Shown one piece after another: positions 25,692 through 34,640 of a DNA stretch of 64,000 bases. The DNA comes from Pumilibacter muris (lineage in GTDB: Bacteria > Bacillota > Clostridia > Christensenellales > Pumilibacteraceae). Under the pieces are notes generated by a model that ran no database searches, was not told where the DNA came from, and saw only the letters and a list, made by a program, of their open reading frames with translations. The DNA lies in NCBI RefSeq assembly GCF_943193045.1, contig NZ_CALPCN010000002.1:310001-374000 (forward strand), read 5' to 3'. Within the stretch, counting starts at the first letter, position 1, and every line of letters starts with the position of its first letter. Both the position numbers and the translations under genes were made by a program.

Positions 25692-27380
25692 TTACGCATG
25701 ATGCCTTTTCGCCTGTTCTTTCGCTATCTTTTCCATAGCCTCTATTTGCGAACCCGACGGGCTCTTTATGCTGAACGCAACGTTCGTGAGGTGGTCGGCA
25801 ACTCTTTCGAGCGCGGATATAATGGCATAAAAATGCGTGCCGCATTCGACCGAGCAATTTCCGCTGTTAAGCCGCATAATATGATTGTTGCCGAGAACGC
25901 GTTTCAACATATCCACTTCGGATTCGAGTTCGGATATTTCGGCAAGCGCAGTTTCGTCGCGGTTTTCGAAAACGTACAAACTTCTTTCGAACATGTAACG
26001 CACCTTTTGATACATGTTGTTCAATTCGTCCATAGCGTCGTCGGAAAACGTTATTCCGTTTTCCTGCATTTCCTGCGCTTCTTCCAAAAAGTTCTCGGCA
26101 TGGTCGCCTATGCGTTCCACGTCGCCTATAACGTGATGTAACGAACCGACAAGCTTTTCGTCGCTTCGCGGCAAACTGAGCGACGACATTTTAATAAGAT
26201 AGCGAGCCACCCCTTTGTTTACGAAATTTATTTTTTCTTCGGTTTGCAAAATCTTTTCGCGTTCGGCAACAGACGCGTTTACAATCGCGTTAAACCCTCT
26301 GTCGAGGTTTTCTTTGGCAAGCACCGCCATGTTGGAAACCTCTTTGAGCACCTGCGCCACCGCAATGGGCGGAGTGTGCAAAATACGGTCGTCTATGTAA
26401 TACATTTTAGGCGTGCTGTCGTCGCCTTTGTCGCGCACCAAAAGAGTGGCTAAGCGAGTTAGCGGCTTAATAAACGGCACAAGCAAAGCGGTTGTTAAAA
26501 TATTGAATATAACGTGGAAAAGCGCAACTTGCATTTGCGGATTATCCGACATTTTCCGAAGTAGCCAAACCGCGCCGTCTCTGAATATCCAAATAAACAC
26601 CGTAAATATAAACGTGCCTATCAAGTTGAACAACAAATGAATCATCGCCGTGCGCTTAGCGTTTGTATTCGTTCCGAACGAAGCGATTATCGCCGTTACG
26701 CATGTTCCTATGTTGGTGCCGAGTATCACGAACAACGCGCTCGAAAGAGGAATAATTCCCGCGCCCGACATAGTAACGACTATCGCCGTCATTGCCGCCG
26801 ACGACTGAAACAGCGCGGTGCACACTATTCCTATTAAAATGAGCACCAACGGGAAATCGACTTTCAAAAACACCGATTCGAGCGCCGACGCAATCTTCTG
26901 AGCCTTAAAAGCCTCGCTCATGAACGACAACCCCACGAACATTAAACCTAAGCCCGTTATAGCCGAGCCCACCTTTTTCACGGTGTCGTTTTTGGAAATC
27001 ATATTTATAAGCACGCCGATAAAAGCCAAAATAGCCATATATGCGCTAAGGCTGAATCCCGAAAGCGCTATTATAACGCCCGTTAGAGTTGTGCCTATGT
27101 TCGCGCCCATTATTATGGCGGTGGCTTGAACAAGGCTCATGAGCCCCGCGTTCACAAAACCTATCACCATAACGGTTGTAGCCGCCGACGAATTTACGAG
27201 AACGGTTGCAACAGCCCCCACCCCTATGCTTGCAAAACGGTTGTTGCTGATTTTGCCGAAGAGCTTGCGCATACTCGAACCTGCGCTTCGTTCGAGTCCT
27301 TCGCTTAGCATCTTCATGCCCGTCATAAGAACGCCCAAGCCGGCAAGTAGCATCAATATTGCACCTATCAATTCTTTCAT
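25692..27380 (-). CDS. Na+/phosphate cotransporter family protein with PhoU-like domain
   Basis: 562 residues. The N-terminal 310 residues hold about eight membrane segments with the two inverted repeats of the NptA/PNaS family (VLVNSSAATTVMVIGFVNAG and ALFQSSAAMTAIVVTMSGAG). The C-terminal 200 residues form a helical PhoU-like domain. It likely imports phosphate with sodium, with the PhoU part for control. It has its own near-consensus promoter at 27460-27488. It is followed by ribokinase after 83 bases. Confidence 0.92.
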   Translation of the reverse strand: MKELIGAILMLLAGLGVLMTGMKMLSEGLERSAGSSMRKLFGKISNNRFASIGVGAVATVLVNSSAATTVMVIGFVNAGLMSLVQATAIIMGANIGTTLTGVIIALSGFSLSAYMAILAFIGVLINMISKNDTVKKVGSAITGLGLMFVGLSFMSEAFKAQKIASALESVFLKVDFPLVLILIGIVCTALFQSSAAMTAIVVTMSGAGIIPLSSALFVILGTNIGTCVTAIIASFGTNTNAKRTAMIHLLFNLIGTFIFTVFIWIFRDGAVWLLRKMSDNPQMQVALFHVIFNILTTALLVPFIKPLTRLATLLVRDKGDDSTPKMYYIDDRILHTPPIAVAQVLKEVSNMAVLAKENLDRGFNAIVNASVAEREKILQTEEKINFVNKGVARYLIKMSSLSLPRSDEKLVGSLHHVIGDVERIGDHAENFLEEAQEMQENGITFSDDAMDELNNMYQKVRYMFERSLYVFENRDETALAEISELESEVDMLKRVLGNNHIMRLNSGNCSVECGTHFYAIISALERVADHLTNVAFSIKSPSGSQIEAMEKIAKEQAKRHHA

Positions 27381-27459
27381 GACCGTATTTTAACTTCGTC
27401 TCCGTAGTCCGTAAGTTTAAAATGCTACCTTCCGTTCGGCGGCAAATTTCACCTATAAT

Positions 27460-27488
27460 ATTGTACAGCACTGCGGCAATGTTGTCAA
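27460..27488 (-). promoter_or_regulatory. Sigma-A promoter of the Na/Pi cotransporter gene
   Basis: Minus strand TTGACA (27488-27483), 17-base spacer, TACAAT (27465-27460). The leader is about 70 bases. Confidence 0.85.
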
Positions 27489-27561
27489 GCGGCTAAGGCT
27501 CATGCGCATTTTTCGAATTGTGGCAATGTGTAAATTTATAAAGCGACATGTTTTAAGATAT

Positions 27562-27595
27562 AGAAAAACAAAAAGATTAAGCGTGAGCTTATCTT
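27562..27595 (-). terminator. Intrinsic terminator of the accessory island
   Basis: AAGATTAAGC (27573-27582) pairs, with one bulged T, with GCTTATCTT (27587-27595) around a GTGA loop. On the minus strand TTTTTGTTTTTC follows. Confidence 0.65.
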
Positions 27596-27728
27596 GATAG
27601 GATAAATATAAATATTATATTGCTTATTTTTGCAAAGCCGTTTATCTTCAATAAATTTCTTTTTAACGAGGCTACCTTTTTATATACTCCAAATAATCCG
27701 TTTCGCCGGCGTGACAACCGAAATCCAT

Positions 27729-28379
27729 TTAAAGATACGTTGCTATCTTTTCTTCAAAAGGCAATTCGTCCTCTGCCTCAAAAGGAATTACGTACAGCTT
27801 TTCAAGCCCTTGTTCTTTCCAAAAGCCTTCCTGCCGTAAGTTGCATAAAACGCCCGCCATTAAAGTACGGAACATAGCGCGCTCGCTATCGAAGTTTTCC
27901 TCGAAGTCCTCGCTGTTTTCTTCAAACCAATCGACAACTTCCTTACTTAACAAATGGTCGTAGTGATAATACACGGTGCAGTAGTAAAGACTGTTCTGCA
28001 TCAAAAATTTTTGCAGCTTTTTGAATGCTTTCGTGCCTGCGGGAACAACGTCCCACTCGGCATACGGCTCGAAGCGGTAGTACAATTTTTCATCTTCCGC
28101 GCAGTCTTTGATTTGTTTGCGGTATTCTTCTTCCGTGTTGAAATACAGGTACGTTTCAAAGTCCTCTTCGTATACGAACTGTACGAGATTGCCTATTTCA
28201 AAAGAAATGCCGTATATTGTTTGCCCCTTATGTTTTTCAACGAATTTCGGGAAAAAGTCAATAACCGCCTCGCGGAATAATGCGTTAAATTGGGCTACAA
28301 CTTCCGGCGTCAACGAACTTCCCGCGTCGTCTTTTTTGTACTTATTTAACAATTGCTTTGCAATCTGCTCGTCCGTCAT
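27729..28379 (-). CDS. DUF4303-like protein of unknown function
   Basis: 216 residues, acidic (rich in Glu, Asp, Phe, Tyr), with no signal peptide or membrane segment. The layout, with an N-terminal FREAVIDFFPKF, a central YLYFNTEEEYRKQIK and a C-terminal half rich in aromatic and acidic residues, resembles the DUF4303 family, but I cannot verify this. Such acidic single-domain proteins are often found as immunity or accessory proteins; no toxin gene is visible here. It is the last gene of a four-gene cluster, 44 bases after the 164-residue gene. Confidence 0.6.
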   Translation of the reverse strand: MTDEQIAKQLLNKYKKDDAGSSLTPEVVAQFNALFREAVIDFFPKFVEKHKGQTIYGISFEIGNLVQFVYEEDFETYLYFNTEEEYRKQIKDCAEDEKLYYRFEPYAEWDVVPAGTKAFKKLQKFLMQNSLYYCTVYYHYDHLLSKEVVDWFEENSEDFEENFDSERAMFRTLMAGVLCNLRQEGFWKEQGLEKLYVIPFEAEDELPFEEKIATYL

Positions 28380-28423
28380 AGTGTTTACTCCTTGTCGTTC
28401 GATTTTGAATTAAACATCAATCG

Positions 28424-28918
28424 TCAATCTTCCATATCGGAAAACGGAATTTTTCCGTGAAGCTCAACGGCGCGCCGACCTGTCGGCGTTCCGTCATCAT
28501 TGATTTCCATAAGGCGCATCTTTTTTATTTTTGAACAATCTATCTCGTCAAACACGTCTGCGCATTCTGCGGACTCCTGGTCGCCGAGTTGGTACAAAAT
28601 GCACTCGACGGCTTCTTGCACTCTTTCAAACGCAAACTTTTCTATGCTTTCTATCGAAGCCCCTTCTTTTATCAGCGCGAATACTTCGGGAAATTTTTCG
28701 TCAAGCTCGCCCTGCTCTTGATATTTTTTTATCATATCAGCAAAGCCGCCCCTATGAAATTCAAGGTGGTCGCTAATCGGCTTCAAAAAGCGGAAAGAGG
28801 GAAGAACGGCAAAATATTCGTTTTCCTGTTTCAATTCCCACTTCGACCATTCTTTTTGCAGACCGAATTTTTCCATTACGTTCAACTTTTCTTCATAAGT
28901 CATTTCTTTATCTTTCAT
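28424..28918 (-). CDS. Hypothetical protein (164 residues)
   Basis: I do not recognise this family. It is acidic, mixed alpha/beta, with no signal peptide and no membrane segment. The C-terminus reads RRAVELHGKIPFSDMED. GGAGATTGAT precedes the ATG, and a good promoter lies at 28952-28980, inside the end of the upstream methyltransferase gene. It is followed closely by the DUF4303-like gene, so the two are probably made together. Confidence 0.65.
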   Translation of the reverse strand: MKDKEMTYEEKLNVMEKFGLQKEWSKWELKQENEYFAVLPSFRFLKPISDHLEFHRGGFADMIKKYQEQGELDEKFPEVFALIKEGASIESIEKFAFERVQEAVECILYQLGDQESAECADVFDEIDCSKIKKMRLMEINDDGTPTGRRAVELHGKIPFSDMED

Positions 28919-28951
28919 ATCAATCTCCAGATATTTCTTATATATAATCTC

Positions 28952-28980
28952 ATTATATCACTTTTGATGCTGTTTTGCAA
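28952..28980 (-). promoter_or_regulatory. Sigma-A promoter for the 164-residue and DUF4303-like genes
   Basis: Minus strand TTGCAA (28980-28975), 17-base spacer, TATAAT (28957-28952). The -35 box lies within the methyltransferase coding sequence. Confidence 0.75.
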
Positions 28981-29867
28981 ATCTCCGTTACATTCGGCTT
29001 AATTCCGCGCAATACCATAGTTACCGATACGGTCGTATCCCATTGCTTTTCGTTGTTGTCATATTGATTGATGCGGGTATCGTACTTATTATTTACAATG
29101 CGTTTCATTTCGGCTATTTCTTTGCTTGAAAAGTGTTCGGGCATAGAATACACAACCGATTCTATCGATTCGATAGCCGCATACCTGTCGGCGTCGATTA
29201 TCGCACGGGCAAATTCGGGCGCAGTATCGGGATTATCGGGCGTTAAATTTGCTATCACATATCCCGTTTTAACGCTCTTAAATCCGTATCGTTCCATAGC
29301 GGCAGGCAATTTCGCCTCGTTCAGATAATATTTACCCACGCCGTATTTTTCAACGGCGTTATCGAATTGTTCCGCTTTTTGCCAAAACACTTTTTCGTAA
29401 TCACTTTCAACATAGCAATCGGGCGCGACCGTTATGCCTTTACGCGAAGAAAGCACCAAGCAAACGCCGTTCGGTTTCAATACGCGCAGTTGCTCTTTGT
29501 AAAATACGGACGGCTCAATATGCTCGCAAACGGTGTTGGAAATCACAACGTCAAAGCTTTCATTTGCAAACGGTAATGCGGCAATATCGGCTTCTATAAA
29601 AGTTACGCCTGTTTCGTGTTCTTTTGCAAAGCGTATAAATTCGCCGTCGCGGTCGATAGCAATTATTTCCGCGTTTGGATACCAACGTGCGAGCGAGCCT
29701 GCAAGCGCACCCGAACCGCAACCTATTTCAAGAATTTTCAGTTGCTTTGTTTCGTCTAAACCGAATAACTCTTTGTACTCGCTTGCGAATTTATCGTCAA
29801 ACCGCAACTTGCGACTGTAATACAAGGTCTTTGCGCCTTGTATAAATTTCGACCATACCGTATTCAT
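28953..29867 (-). CDS. Class I SAM-dependent methyltransferase
   Basis: 304 residues. The methyltransferase motifs are clear: LEIGCGSGALAGSLARWYP (SAM-binding motif I, near residue 47), EIIAIDRDGEF, FIEADIAALPFANESFDVVISN and VLKPNGVCLVLSS. The protein resembles ubiquinone/menaquinone-type small-molecule methylases, but the acceptor is unknown. The last 100 residues are not typical and may be a substrate-specific extension. It lies 19 bases after the DUF3795 gene. Confidence 0.88.
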   Translation of the reverse strand: MNTVWSKFIQGAKTLYYSRKLRFDDKFASEYKELFGLDETKQLKILEIGCGSGALAGSLARWYPNAEIIAIDRDGEFIRFAKEHETGVTFIEADIAALPFANESFDVVISNTVCEHIEPSVFYKEQLRVLKPNGVCLVLSSRKGITVAPDCYVESDYEKVFWQKAEQFDNAVEKYGVGKYYLNEAKLPAAMERYGFKSVKTGYVIANLTPDNPDTAPEFARAIIDADRYAAIESIESVVYSMPEHFSSKEIAEMKRIVNNKYDTRINQYDNNEKQWDTTVSVTMVLRGIKPNVTEICKTASKVI

Positions 29868-29886
29868 AATTCTTGCGCCTTTTTTG

Positions 29887-30225
29887 TTAATCTTTGCTTT
29901 TAAGATTGCCTAATGCTTCGGCGTTATTCGATATTACCATGCCGACAGTACGGCAATCGTTCATTGCCGAACAGTCGCCGCAAGTTTCGCATCCTTTACC
30001 GAGCGCGCATTGCCGTATAGGACAAAGGCTGTCGCAAAAAGGCGTTTTAACTCCGTCTACACGACAACCTTCGCAGTTTATCATTTCGGGCGTAATTTCA
30101 ATGCCGTTCATTTCCGACCAAAGCCGCGCTACCTTTTCACGCAGTGCATTGTCGTTATTAAGCGTAGCTGTTCTTGCGTCGCAACTCTCGCAATCAAGCC
30201 CGCAATATGCAATAAGCTTTTTCAT
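29887..30225 (-). CDS. DUF3795-like cysteine-rich protein
   Basis: 112 residues from the ATG at 30225; the ATG three codons upstream is only two bases from the AAGGAA. It starts MKKLIAYCGLDCESCDARTA and holds further Cys pairs (INCEGCRVDG, PFCDSLCPIRQCAL, KGCETCGDCS), 12 or so cysteines in all. This matches the DUF3795 type, thought to bind metal or an iron-sulfur cluster. Function is unknown. It heads the island and has its own promoter. Confidence 0.82.
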   Translation of the reverse strand: MKKLIAYCGLDCESCDARTATLNNDNALREKVARLWSEMNGIEITPEMINCEGCRVDGVKTPFCDSLCPIRQCALGKGCETCGDCSAMNDCRTVGMVISNNAEALGNLKSKD

Positions 30226-30271
30226 CGTTTGCATTTCCTTTTTTCCGCTAAATTACTGTTTACGCACCATC

Positions 30272-30300
30272 ATTATATCATTTTGGAAGCAAAAACACAA
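30272..30300 (-). promoter_or_regulatory. Sigma-A promoter of the DUF3795-methyltransferase pair
   Basis: Minus strand TTGTGT (30300-30295), 17-base spacer, TATAAT (30277-30272). Confidence 0.7.
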
Positions 30301-30320
30301 GCGAAAGTCAAAATATCAGA

Positions 30321-30345
30321 AAAGGCATAGCTTTATGCTATGCCT
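30321..30345 (-). terminator. Intrinsic terminator after purF
   Basis: AGGCATAGC (30323-30331) and GCTATGCCT (30337-30345) form a perfect nine-pair stem with a five-base loop. On the minus strand TTTTCTGATATTTTG follows. Confidence 0.75.
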
Positions 30346-30413
30346 GGTTCTCTTTCATATCACCGAACTTCTCTATGGAAACTACTGCAAAAAACGTCAC
30401 ACTTTTTATTATG

Positions 30414-31781
30414 CTATCTTACGGGATAATTGCCTGTAAAGCAAGCGTCGCAGTAGCCGAAATCTTTTCTGAGCCCTATGTTTTTAAGCGCCTCTATTGG
30501 AAGATACCCTATCGAGTCCGCCCCGAGTTTTTCGCGGATTTCTTCGAGCGAGTATTTAACCGCCATAAGTTCCTTTTTGCTCGGAATGTCGGTTCCGTAG
30601 TAGCAAGGCCACAAGAACGGAGGGCTCGCCACGCGCATGTGAACTTCTTTCGCGCCCGCGTCTTTAAGCATTTTAATAAGGTTAGCGCTCGTGGTGCCGC
30701 GCACAATCGAATCGTCTACCATAACGATTCTTTTGCCCTCGACGTTGCTTTTAAGCACGTTCAACTTTATAGACACCGCCATTTCGCGTTCGGCTTGAGT
30801 TTGCTTTATAAACGTGCGCCCCGTATAGCGGTTGCGAATAAGTCCGTCGCCGAACGGAATACCGCTTTGATACGCGTAGCCGTGCGCAAAGTGCGTTCCG
30901 CTGTCGGGCACTCCTATAACCATATCCGCTTTAACGGGATGAGCCAAAGCGAGTTGTTTGCCCGTTTCTATGCGGGTTTGATACACGCTCACGCCGTCTA
31001 TAATAGAATCGGGACGGGCGAAATAGACGTATTCGAACACGCAAAGGCTCGGCTTTTTGCCGCAAAAGTTTTTAAAGCTCGTAATTTTGCCGCCCTCTTC
31101 AATAAGCACAACTTCGCCCGGTTCCACGTCGCGTACAAACTCGGCGCGCATAACGTCGAGCGCAACGCTCTCGCTCGCAAGAATATAACTGTTTCCGAGC
31201 TTTCCTATGCACAGCGGACGGAAGCCTTGAGGGTCGCGTATGCCGAGCAATTTGCGCGGCGACATTAAAACCATGCTATACGCTCCCTCTATTTGTTCCA
31301 TAACTTTTAACACCGCTTGCTCTATGCTCTTAGTGCGAGTTCTCGCTATGGCTATTAGGTGCATTATAACTTCGGTTTCGTTGGTTGATTGGAAGATTGC
31401 GCCGCCGAGTTCGAGCTCTTCGCGGAGTTGCTTGGCGTTCACTATACTGCCGTTGTGCGCAAGGGTTATGCTTCCTTTGCAATAGCGCGACACAAGCGGC
31501 TGAGCGTTTTCTTTGAGAAGGTCGCCCTCTTTCGCGTAGCGCACATGCGCAACGCCCATATTCCCTGTGAGCGACGCGAGCGAATGTTCGTGAAAAACTT
31601 CGCTAACAAGCCCTTTGTCTTTCATTTGGTGCAAATGCGCGTCGTCGTTAGTAACTATGCCGCAACTCTGCTGCCCGCGATGTTGAAGCGCGAACATGCC
31701 CGTATACAGCATGTGCGCCACGTTGTAGCCGTCGTTGTCGTAAAATCCGAGCACGCCGCATTCTTCGTTTAGTTTTGTCAT
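30414..31781 (-). CDS. purF: Amidophosphoribosyltransferase
   Basis: 455 residues. A seven-residue propeptide precedes the glutaminase nucleophile Cys8 in NEECGVLGFYDND, as in the Bacillus type. The phosphoribosyltransferase signature is VMVDDSIVRGTTSANLIKML, and Cys residues near the C-terminus (FGYCDACFTGNYP) and in LCVFEYVYFARPDS suggest a [4Fe-4S] cluster. It makes 5-phosphoribosylamine, the first step of purine synthesis. No other pur gene is in the window. GGAGG precedes the ATG, and an unusual inverted repeat lies between it and the hydrogenase gene. Confidence 0.96.
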   Translation of the reverse strand: MTKLNEECGVLGFYDNDGYNVAHMLYTGMFALQHRGQQSCGIVTNDDAHLHQMKDKGLVSEVFHEHSLASLTGNMGVAHVRYAKEGDLLKENAQPLVSRYCKGSITLAHNGSIVNAKQLREELELGGAIFQSTNETEVIMHLIAIARTRTKSIEQAVLKVMEQIEGAYSMVLMSPRKLLGIRDPQGFRPLCIGKLGNSYILASESVALDVMRAEFVRDVEPGEVVLIEEGGKITSFKNFCGKKPSLCVFEYVYFARPDSIIDGVSVYQTRIETGKQLALAHPVKADMVIGVPDSGTHFAHGYAYQSGIPFGDGLIRNRYTGRTFIKQTQAEREMAVSIKLNVLKSNVEGKRIVMVDDSIVRGTTSANLIKMLKDAGAKEVHMRVASPPFLWPCYYGTDIPSKKELMAVKYSLEEIREKLGADSIGYLPIEALKNIGLRKDFGYCDACFTGNYPVR

Positions 31782-31826
31782 ACTTTAAATTTTATCCTCC
31801 GCTGTCGCGTATTTTTCCTTTTGATG

Positions 31827-31859
31827 CCGTATCACGTAAGTTTATGCTTCATGATACGG
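31827..31859 (-). other. Stem-loop upstream of purF
   Basis: CCGTATCA (31827-31834) and TGATACGG (31852-31859) pair perfectly over eight bases, with further pairing possible inside the loop. It lies in the purF leader, next to the long inverted repeat. It does not match a purine riboswitch. Confidence 0.5.
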
Positions 31860-31861
31860 TT

Positions 31862-31983
31862 GAAAACGCAGTCGCGCGCAAGACGGGCAACAGTTGCCGA
31901 GTCGACGACGGGAGTGTACTTCCACGTACTCGACCAAGTCGACTCGGCAAGCGTAGCCCGTATGGCGCGATGAATGCGTTTTC
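31862..31983. repeat. Long imperfect inverted repeat between the hydrogenase gene and purF
   Basis: The left arm 31862-31906 and right arm 31938-31983 are near-complementary over about 45 bases. The inner 11-12 bases (TTGCCGAGTCGAC side) and the outer nine (GAAAACGCA) match perfectly, with mismatches between. The 31-base loop can form another short hairpin. The right arm includes the stop codon of the hydrogenase gene. It could be a strong terminator, a structured RNA or a miniature repeat element. Confidence 0.75.
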
Positions 31984-33427
31984 AGTCTTTATCGTCGTTT
32001 TTGGTAAGTTCGTATAACTTCATGCTCGCAGCTATATCCTGTTCGCGCGCCTGCGCGCCGTATTTATCAACGTCGAGAACGTTTTTGTCGCCGTGACTTA
32101 GGCAAAGCGGACCGTTTAGGCAGCCGCCCTCGCACGCCATACCCTCTATAAAGTTTTCGGGAAGCTTGCCCGCGTTCATTTTGAGCATCGCCATTCTTAT
32201 CTGTTCGAGTCCGTTGAGCGCAATAGGGCAAATTTCTTTTGTTATGCCGTACTTTTCTTTGAGTTCTTTAACGCCTTGCGTTATTCCGCCGCTCTTAGCG
32301 AAAATCCGCCCGTATTTCGACGCGTTGTTTAGAGGAGACTCTTCGAGCGTGGAAACGTCTATTCCGCGCGCGTCCAAAAACGCCTGCAATTCTTCGAACG
32401 ATATAACGCAGTCTACGGCGCCGTCCGTTTTGGGCAGTTTGCATTCGTACTTTTTGGAAGCGCAAGGACCTATAAACACCACCTTGCAACCCGGCGAAGT
32501 GCGCTTTATGAGCTTTGCTACCTCAACCATAGGGCTGGGCGACGACGATATGTATTGCTTTAACTTCGGAAAATGCCGCTCGATATACATAACAAAACTC
32601 GGGCAGCAACTTGTGGTCATTTTTTCGCGTTCGTTCAGCTCTTCGAGCTCTTTGCCGAGCGTAATGTCGGCCCCCATAGCCGTTTCGATTACTTGGTGGA
32701 AACCGAGTTTTTTGATGCCCTCCACTATCTGCTCGATTTTCGCGTATTTGAATTGGCTCACTATTGCGGGCGCTATGATTGCGTAAACTTTGCGCTTCGA
32801 TTTTTCAGCCTCTTTTAATATTTCCACGCAGTCGAGCACATACGACTTATCCACAATCGCGCCGAACGGGCAACTGTATACGCATGCTCCGCACATAACG
32901 CATTTGTCGTTGTCGATTACCGCCGTTTTATCTTCGTTTATTTTCAGCGCCCCTATCTTGCACGCCTTAACGCACGGGCGGGCAAGTTCTATTATTGCGC
33001 CGTAAGGGCAACTTTTTGCGCACCGTCCGCATTCTATGCACTTCTCCGCGTCGATTTGCGCCGAGCGGTTCACAATCGAAATCGCTCCGCGCGGGCATAC
33101 TTCCATACACTTATGGTTTATGCAACCTCTGCACGCGGGCGTAACGAAGTACGACTCCATAGGGCACTCGTCGCAAGCTACAGGAAGCGTTTCTATTACG
33201 TTGGGATTTTCGGGGTCGCCGCCCATTGCCATTCTAACGCGCTCGCTGAGCACCGCGCGCTCTTTATATATGCAACAACGCATGTCCGACTTAGGTCCGG
33301 GCACGATTTCTTTGGGAATTTCGTACATAGCTTGGTTGAGCGTGCCCGCATAGGCGCGTTCGATTACGGCTTTAAGCGCTTTATACTTTAATAATTGAAC
33401 TTTTGTATCGAATACTCTTTCTTTCAT
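31982..33427 (-). CDS. Monomeric [FeFe] hydrogenase, group B-like
   Basis: 481 residues. N-terminal Cys-rich ferredoxin-like part with several CxxCxxC clusters (CIECGRCAKSCPYGA, CVMCGACVYSCPFGA). The H-cluster domain follows with the three signature motifs: TSCCPSF (L1), GPCASKKYE (L2) and EGMACEGGCLNGP (L3). All expected H-cluster Cys residues are present; L1 has Phe where Trp is common in group A enzymes. It would interconvert protons and H2 in the cytoplasm. It is the last gene of the sensor operon. The maturases HydE, HydF and HydG are not in the window. Confidence 0.9.
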   Translation of the reverse strand: MKERVFDTKVQLLKYKALKAVIERAYAGTLNQAMYEIPKEIVPGPKSDMRCCIYKERAVLSERVRMAMGGDPENPNVIETLPVACDECPMESYFVTPACRGCINHKCMEVCPRGAISIVNRSAQIDAEKCIECGRCAKSCPYGAIIELARPCVKACKIGALKINEDKTAVIDNDKCVMCGACVYSCPFGAIVDKSYVLDCVEILKEAEKSKRKVYAIIAPAIVSQFKYAKIEQIVEGIKKLGFHQVIETAMGADITLGKELEELNEREKMTTSCCPSFVMYIERHFPKLKQYISSSPSPMVEVAKLIKRTSPGCKVVFIGPCASKKYECKLPKTDGAVDCVISFEELQAFLDARGIDVSTLEESPLNNASKYGRIFAKSGGITQGVKELKEKYGITKEICPIALNGLEQIRMAMLKMNAGKLPENFIEGMACEGGCLNGPLCLSHGDKNVLDVDKYGAQAREQDIAASMKLYELTKNDDKD

Positions 33428-33468
33428 GTTTTTCTCTTTTTTGTCGTAGTCCCAAACGGAACAATATT

Positions 33469-34629
33469 TTAATAATATTTAATTTCTACCGACTTATTCA
33501 GTCCTCTCAAAATATTCAACAGTTTAACAACCGAATCGAGCTTTGTTTTGTTGTCTATGCCCAACCCCTCGTGAGCAAGGTTTACGCCGCGCCCCACAAA
33601 CAGATTAACGGCGCTCGCCTCGATAAGCAACAAATTCGCAAGCAAACTCGCTCCGTCTTTGCCTTTAAACATTTTAATATCGGGGTCGGAGACGGAAACG
33701 TATTTTTCGGCGTAAACAAGCAATTTTTTTAACGTGAGCACGCCTTCGCAAGTTAGGTCTATTCCGTTTATATAGCCTATCGGCGGAACGTCTTTATCGA
33801 AGTAGTCGAAACTCGTTGTTACCTGCGTTTTCAGTTCACGCGCCACAACCTGACTGCTCGTGCCGCCGCACACAACTTTTTTGCCGTCGTGCGCCATAAA
33901 CTCGCTAACCACAAGAGAATCGCTTTCGGCGTTCGAGGGCGGTCCTATCATCATATTAACGGTTAGCGGCGCACGGTATTTCACCGCAAGCACAGTCGTG
34001 TCGTCGCCGGGACGGTGCCCGTAAAGTTCGTAGCACGCGTTCGCCATAATGCTCGCCATAGTTCGGGCGGAAAGCGCAGGGTCGTATTGAATTTCGGCAA
34101 ACTCGCGTATTTCTTTTATATCCCAACCGAAGTTCAGCGTTTCGCCAACGCCCGCGTGAACAACTCCGTCGCTCATTAAAAGCACAACGTCGGCGCGCTC
34201 TAACTTAACTTTGCTTATATAAAGTTTTTTGCCGCCGTATGTTCTTTCGGCGCGCTCTAACGGCACCCACTTTCCGCCGCGCAACAGTATTGCGGGCGGG
34301 TTGTCGAACTCCGCCAAATATCCGTTGCCGTCGGCGCCCACAGTTAAAAGCGAAAACGTGGAATACGCAACTCCCCTTTGTTTGCACACGGGCAAGCTGC
34401 CCGCAACGGTATCTATGCACTCTTCGAGCGGGACGTTAGCCGCCGCCATAGTGCACAGTATTTTGCTCGTGAGCGTTGAGAGTATGTTCGCCTTAACGCC
34501 GCTTCCGAGTCCGTCGGCAAGCACAAGCGTTGCGCCGCCGTCCTCCGACGGAATCATTTCCACCTTGTCGCCGCAAAGTTCCTCGTTCTTTTTGTTCAGC
34601 GACACATACCCGTATTCGAGAACTTCCAT
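33469..34629 (-). CDS. SpoIIE-family PP2C protein phosphatase
   Basis: 386 residues. The metal-binding motifs of PP2C/SpoIIE phosphatases are visible: LVLADGLGSGVKAN, VVLMSDGVVHAG and HRPGDDTTVLAVKY. The C-terminal 140 residues form an added domain not recognised. It is a Ser/Thr phosphatase, probably acting on a partner of the neighbouring PAS-hydrogenase sensor. It starts 11 bases after that gene. SpoIIE-type phosphatases beside PAS-containing [FeFe] hydrogenases are known from Clostridia, where a signalling role is proposed. Confidence 0.88.
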   Translation of the reverse strand: MEVLEYGYVSLNKKNEELCGDKVEMIPSEDGGATLVLADGLGSGVKANILSTLTSKILCTMAAANVPLEECIDTVAGSLPVCKQRGVAYSTFSLLTVGADGNGYLAEFDNPPAILLRGGKWVPLERAERTYGGKKLYISKVKLERADVVLLMSDGVVHAGVGETLNFGWDIKEIREFAEIQYDPALSARTMASIMANACYELYGHRPGDDTTVLAVKYRAPLTVNMMIGPPSNAESDSLVVSEFMAHDGKKVVCGGTSSQVVARELKTQVTTSFDYFDKDVPPIGYINGIDLTCEGVLTLKKLLVYAEKYVSVSDPDIKMFKGKDGASLLANLLLIEASAVNLFVGRGVNLAHEGLGIDNKTKLDSVVKLLNILRGLNKSVEIKYY

Positions 34630-34640
34630 TTGTCGCTCCT

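Larger units (their letters stand above)
27381..27728. other. Intergenic region between the Na/Pi gene and the accessory island
   Basis: 348 bases without a gene. It carries the Na/Pi promoter (27460-27488) and the terminator of the DUF4303 gene (27562-27595). The remaining 27596-27728 is AT-rich with nothing recognised. Confidence 0.65.

Noticed and set aside
31782-31981. Purine riboswitch in the purF leader
   Set aside because: The conserved loop sequences of the purine aptamer are not present; the region is dominated by simple inverted repeats.
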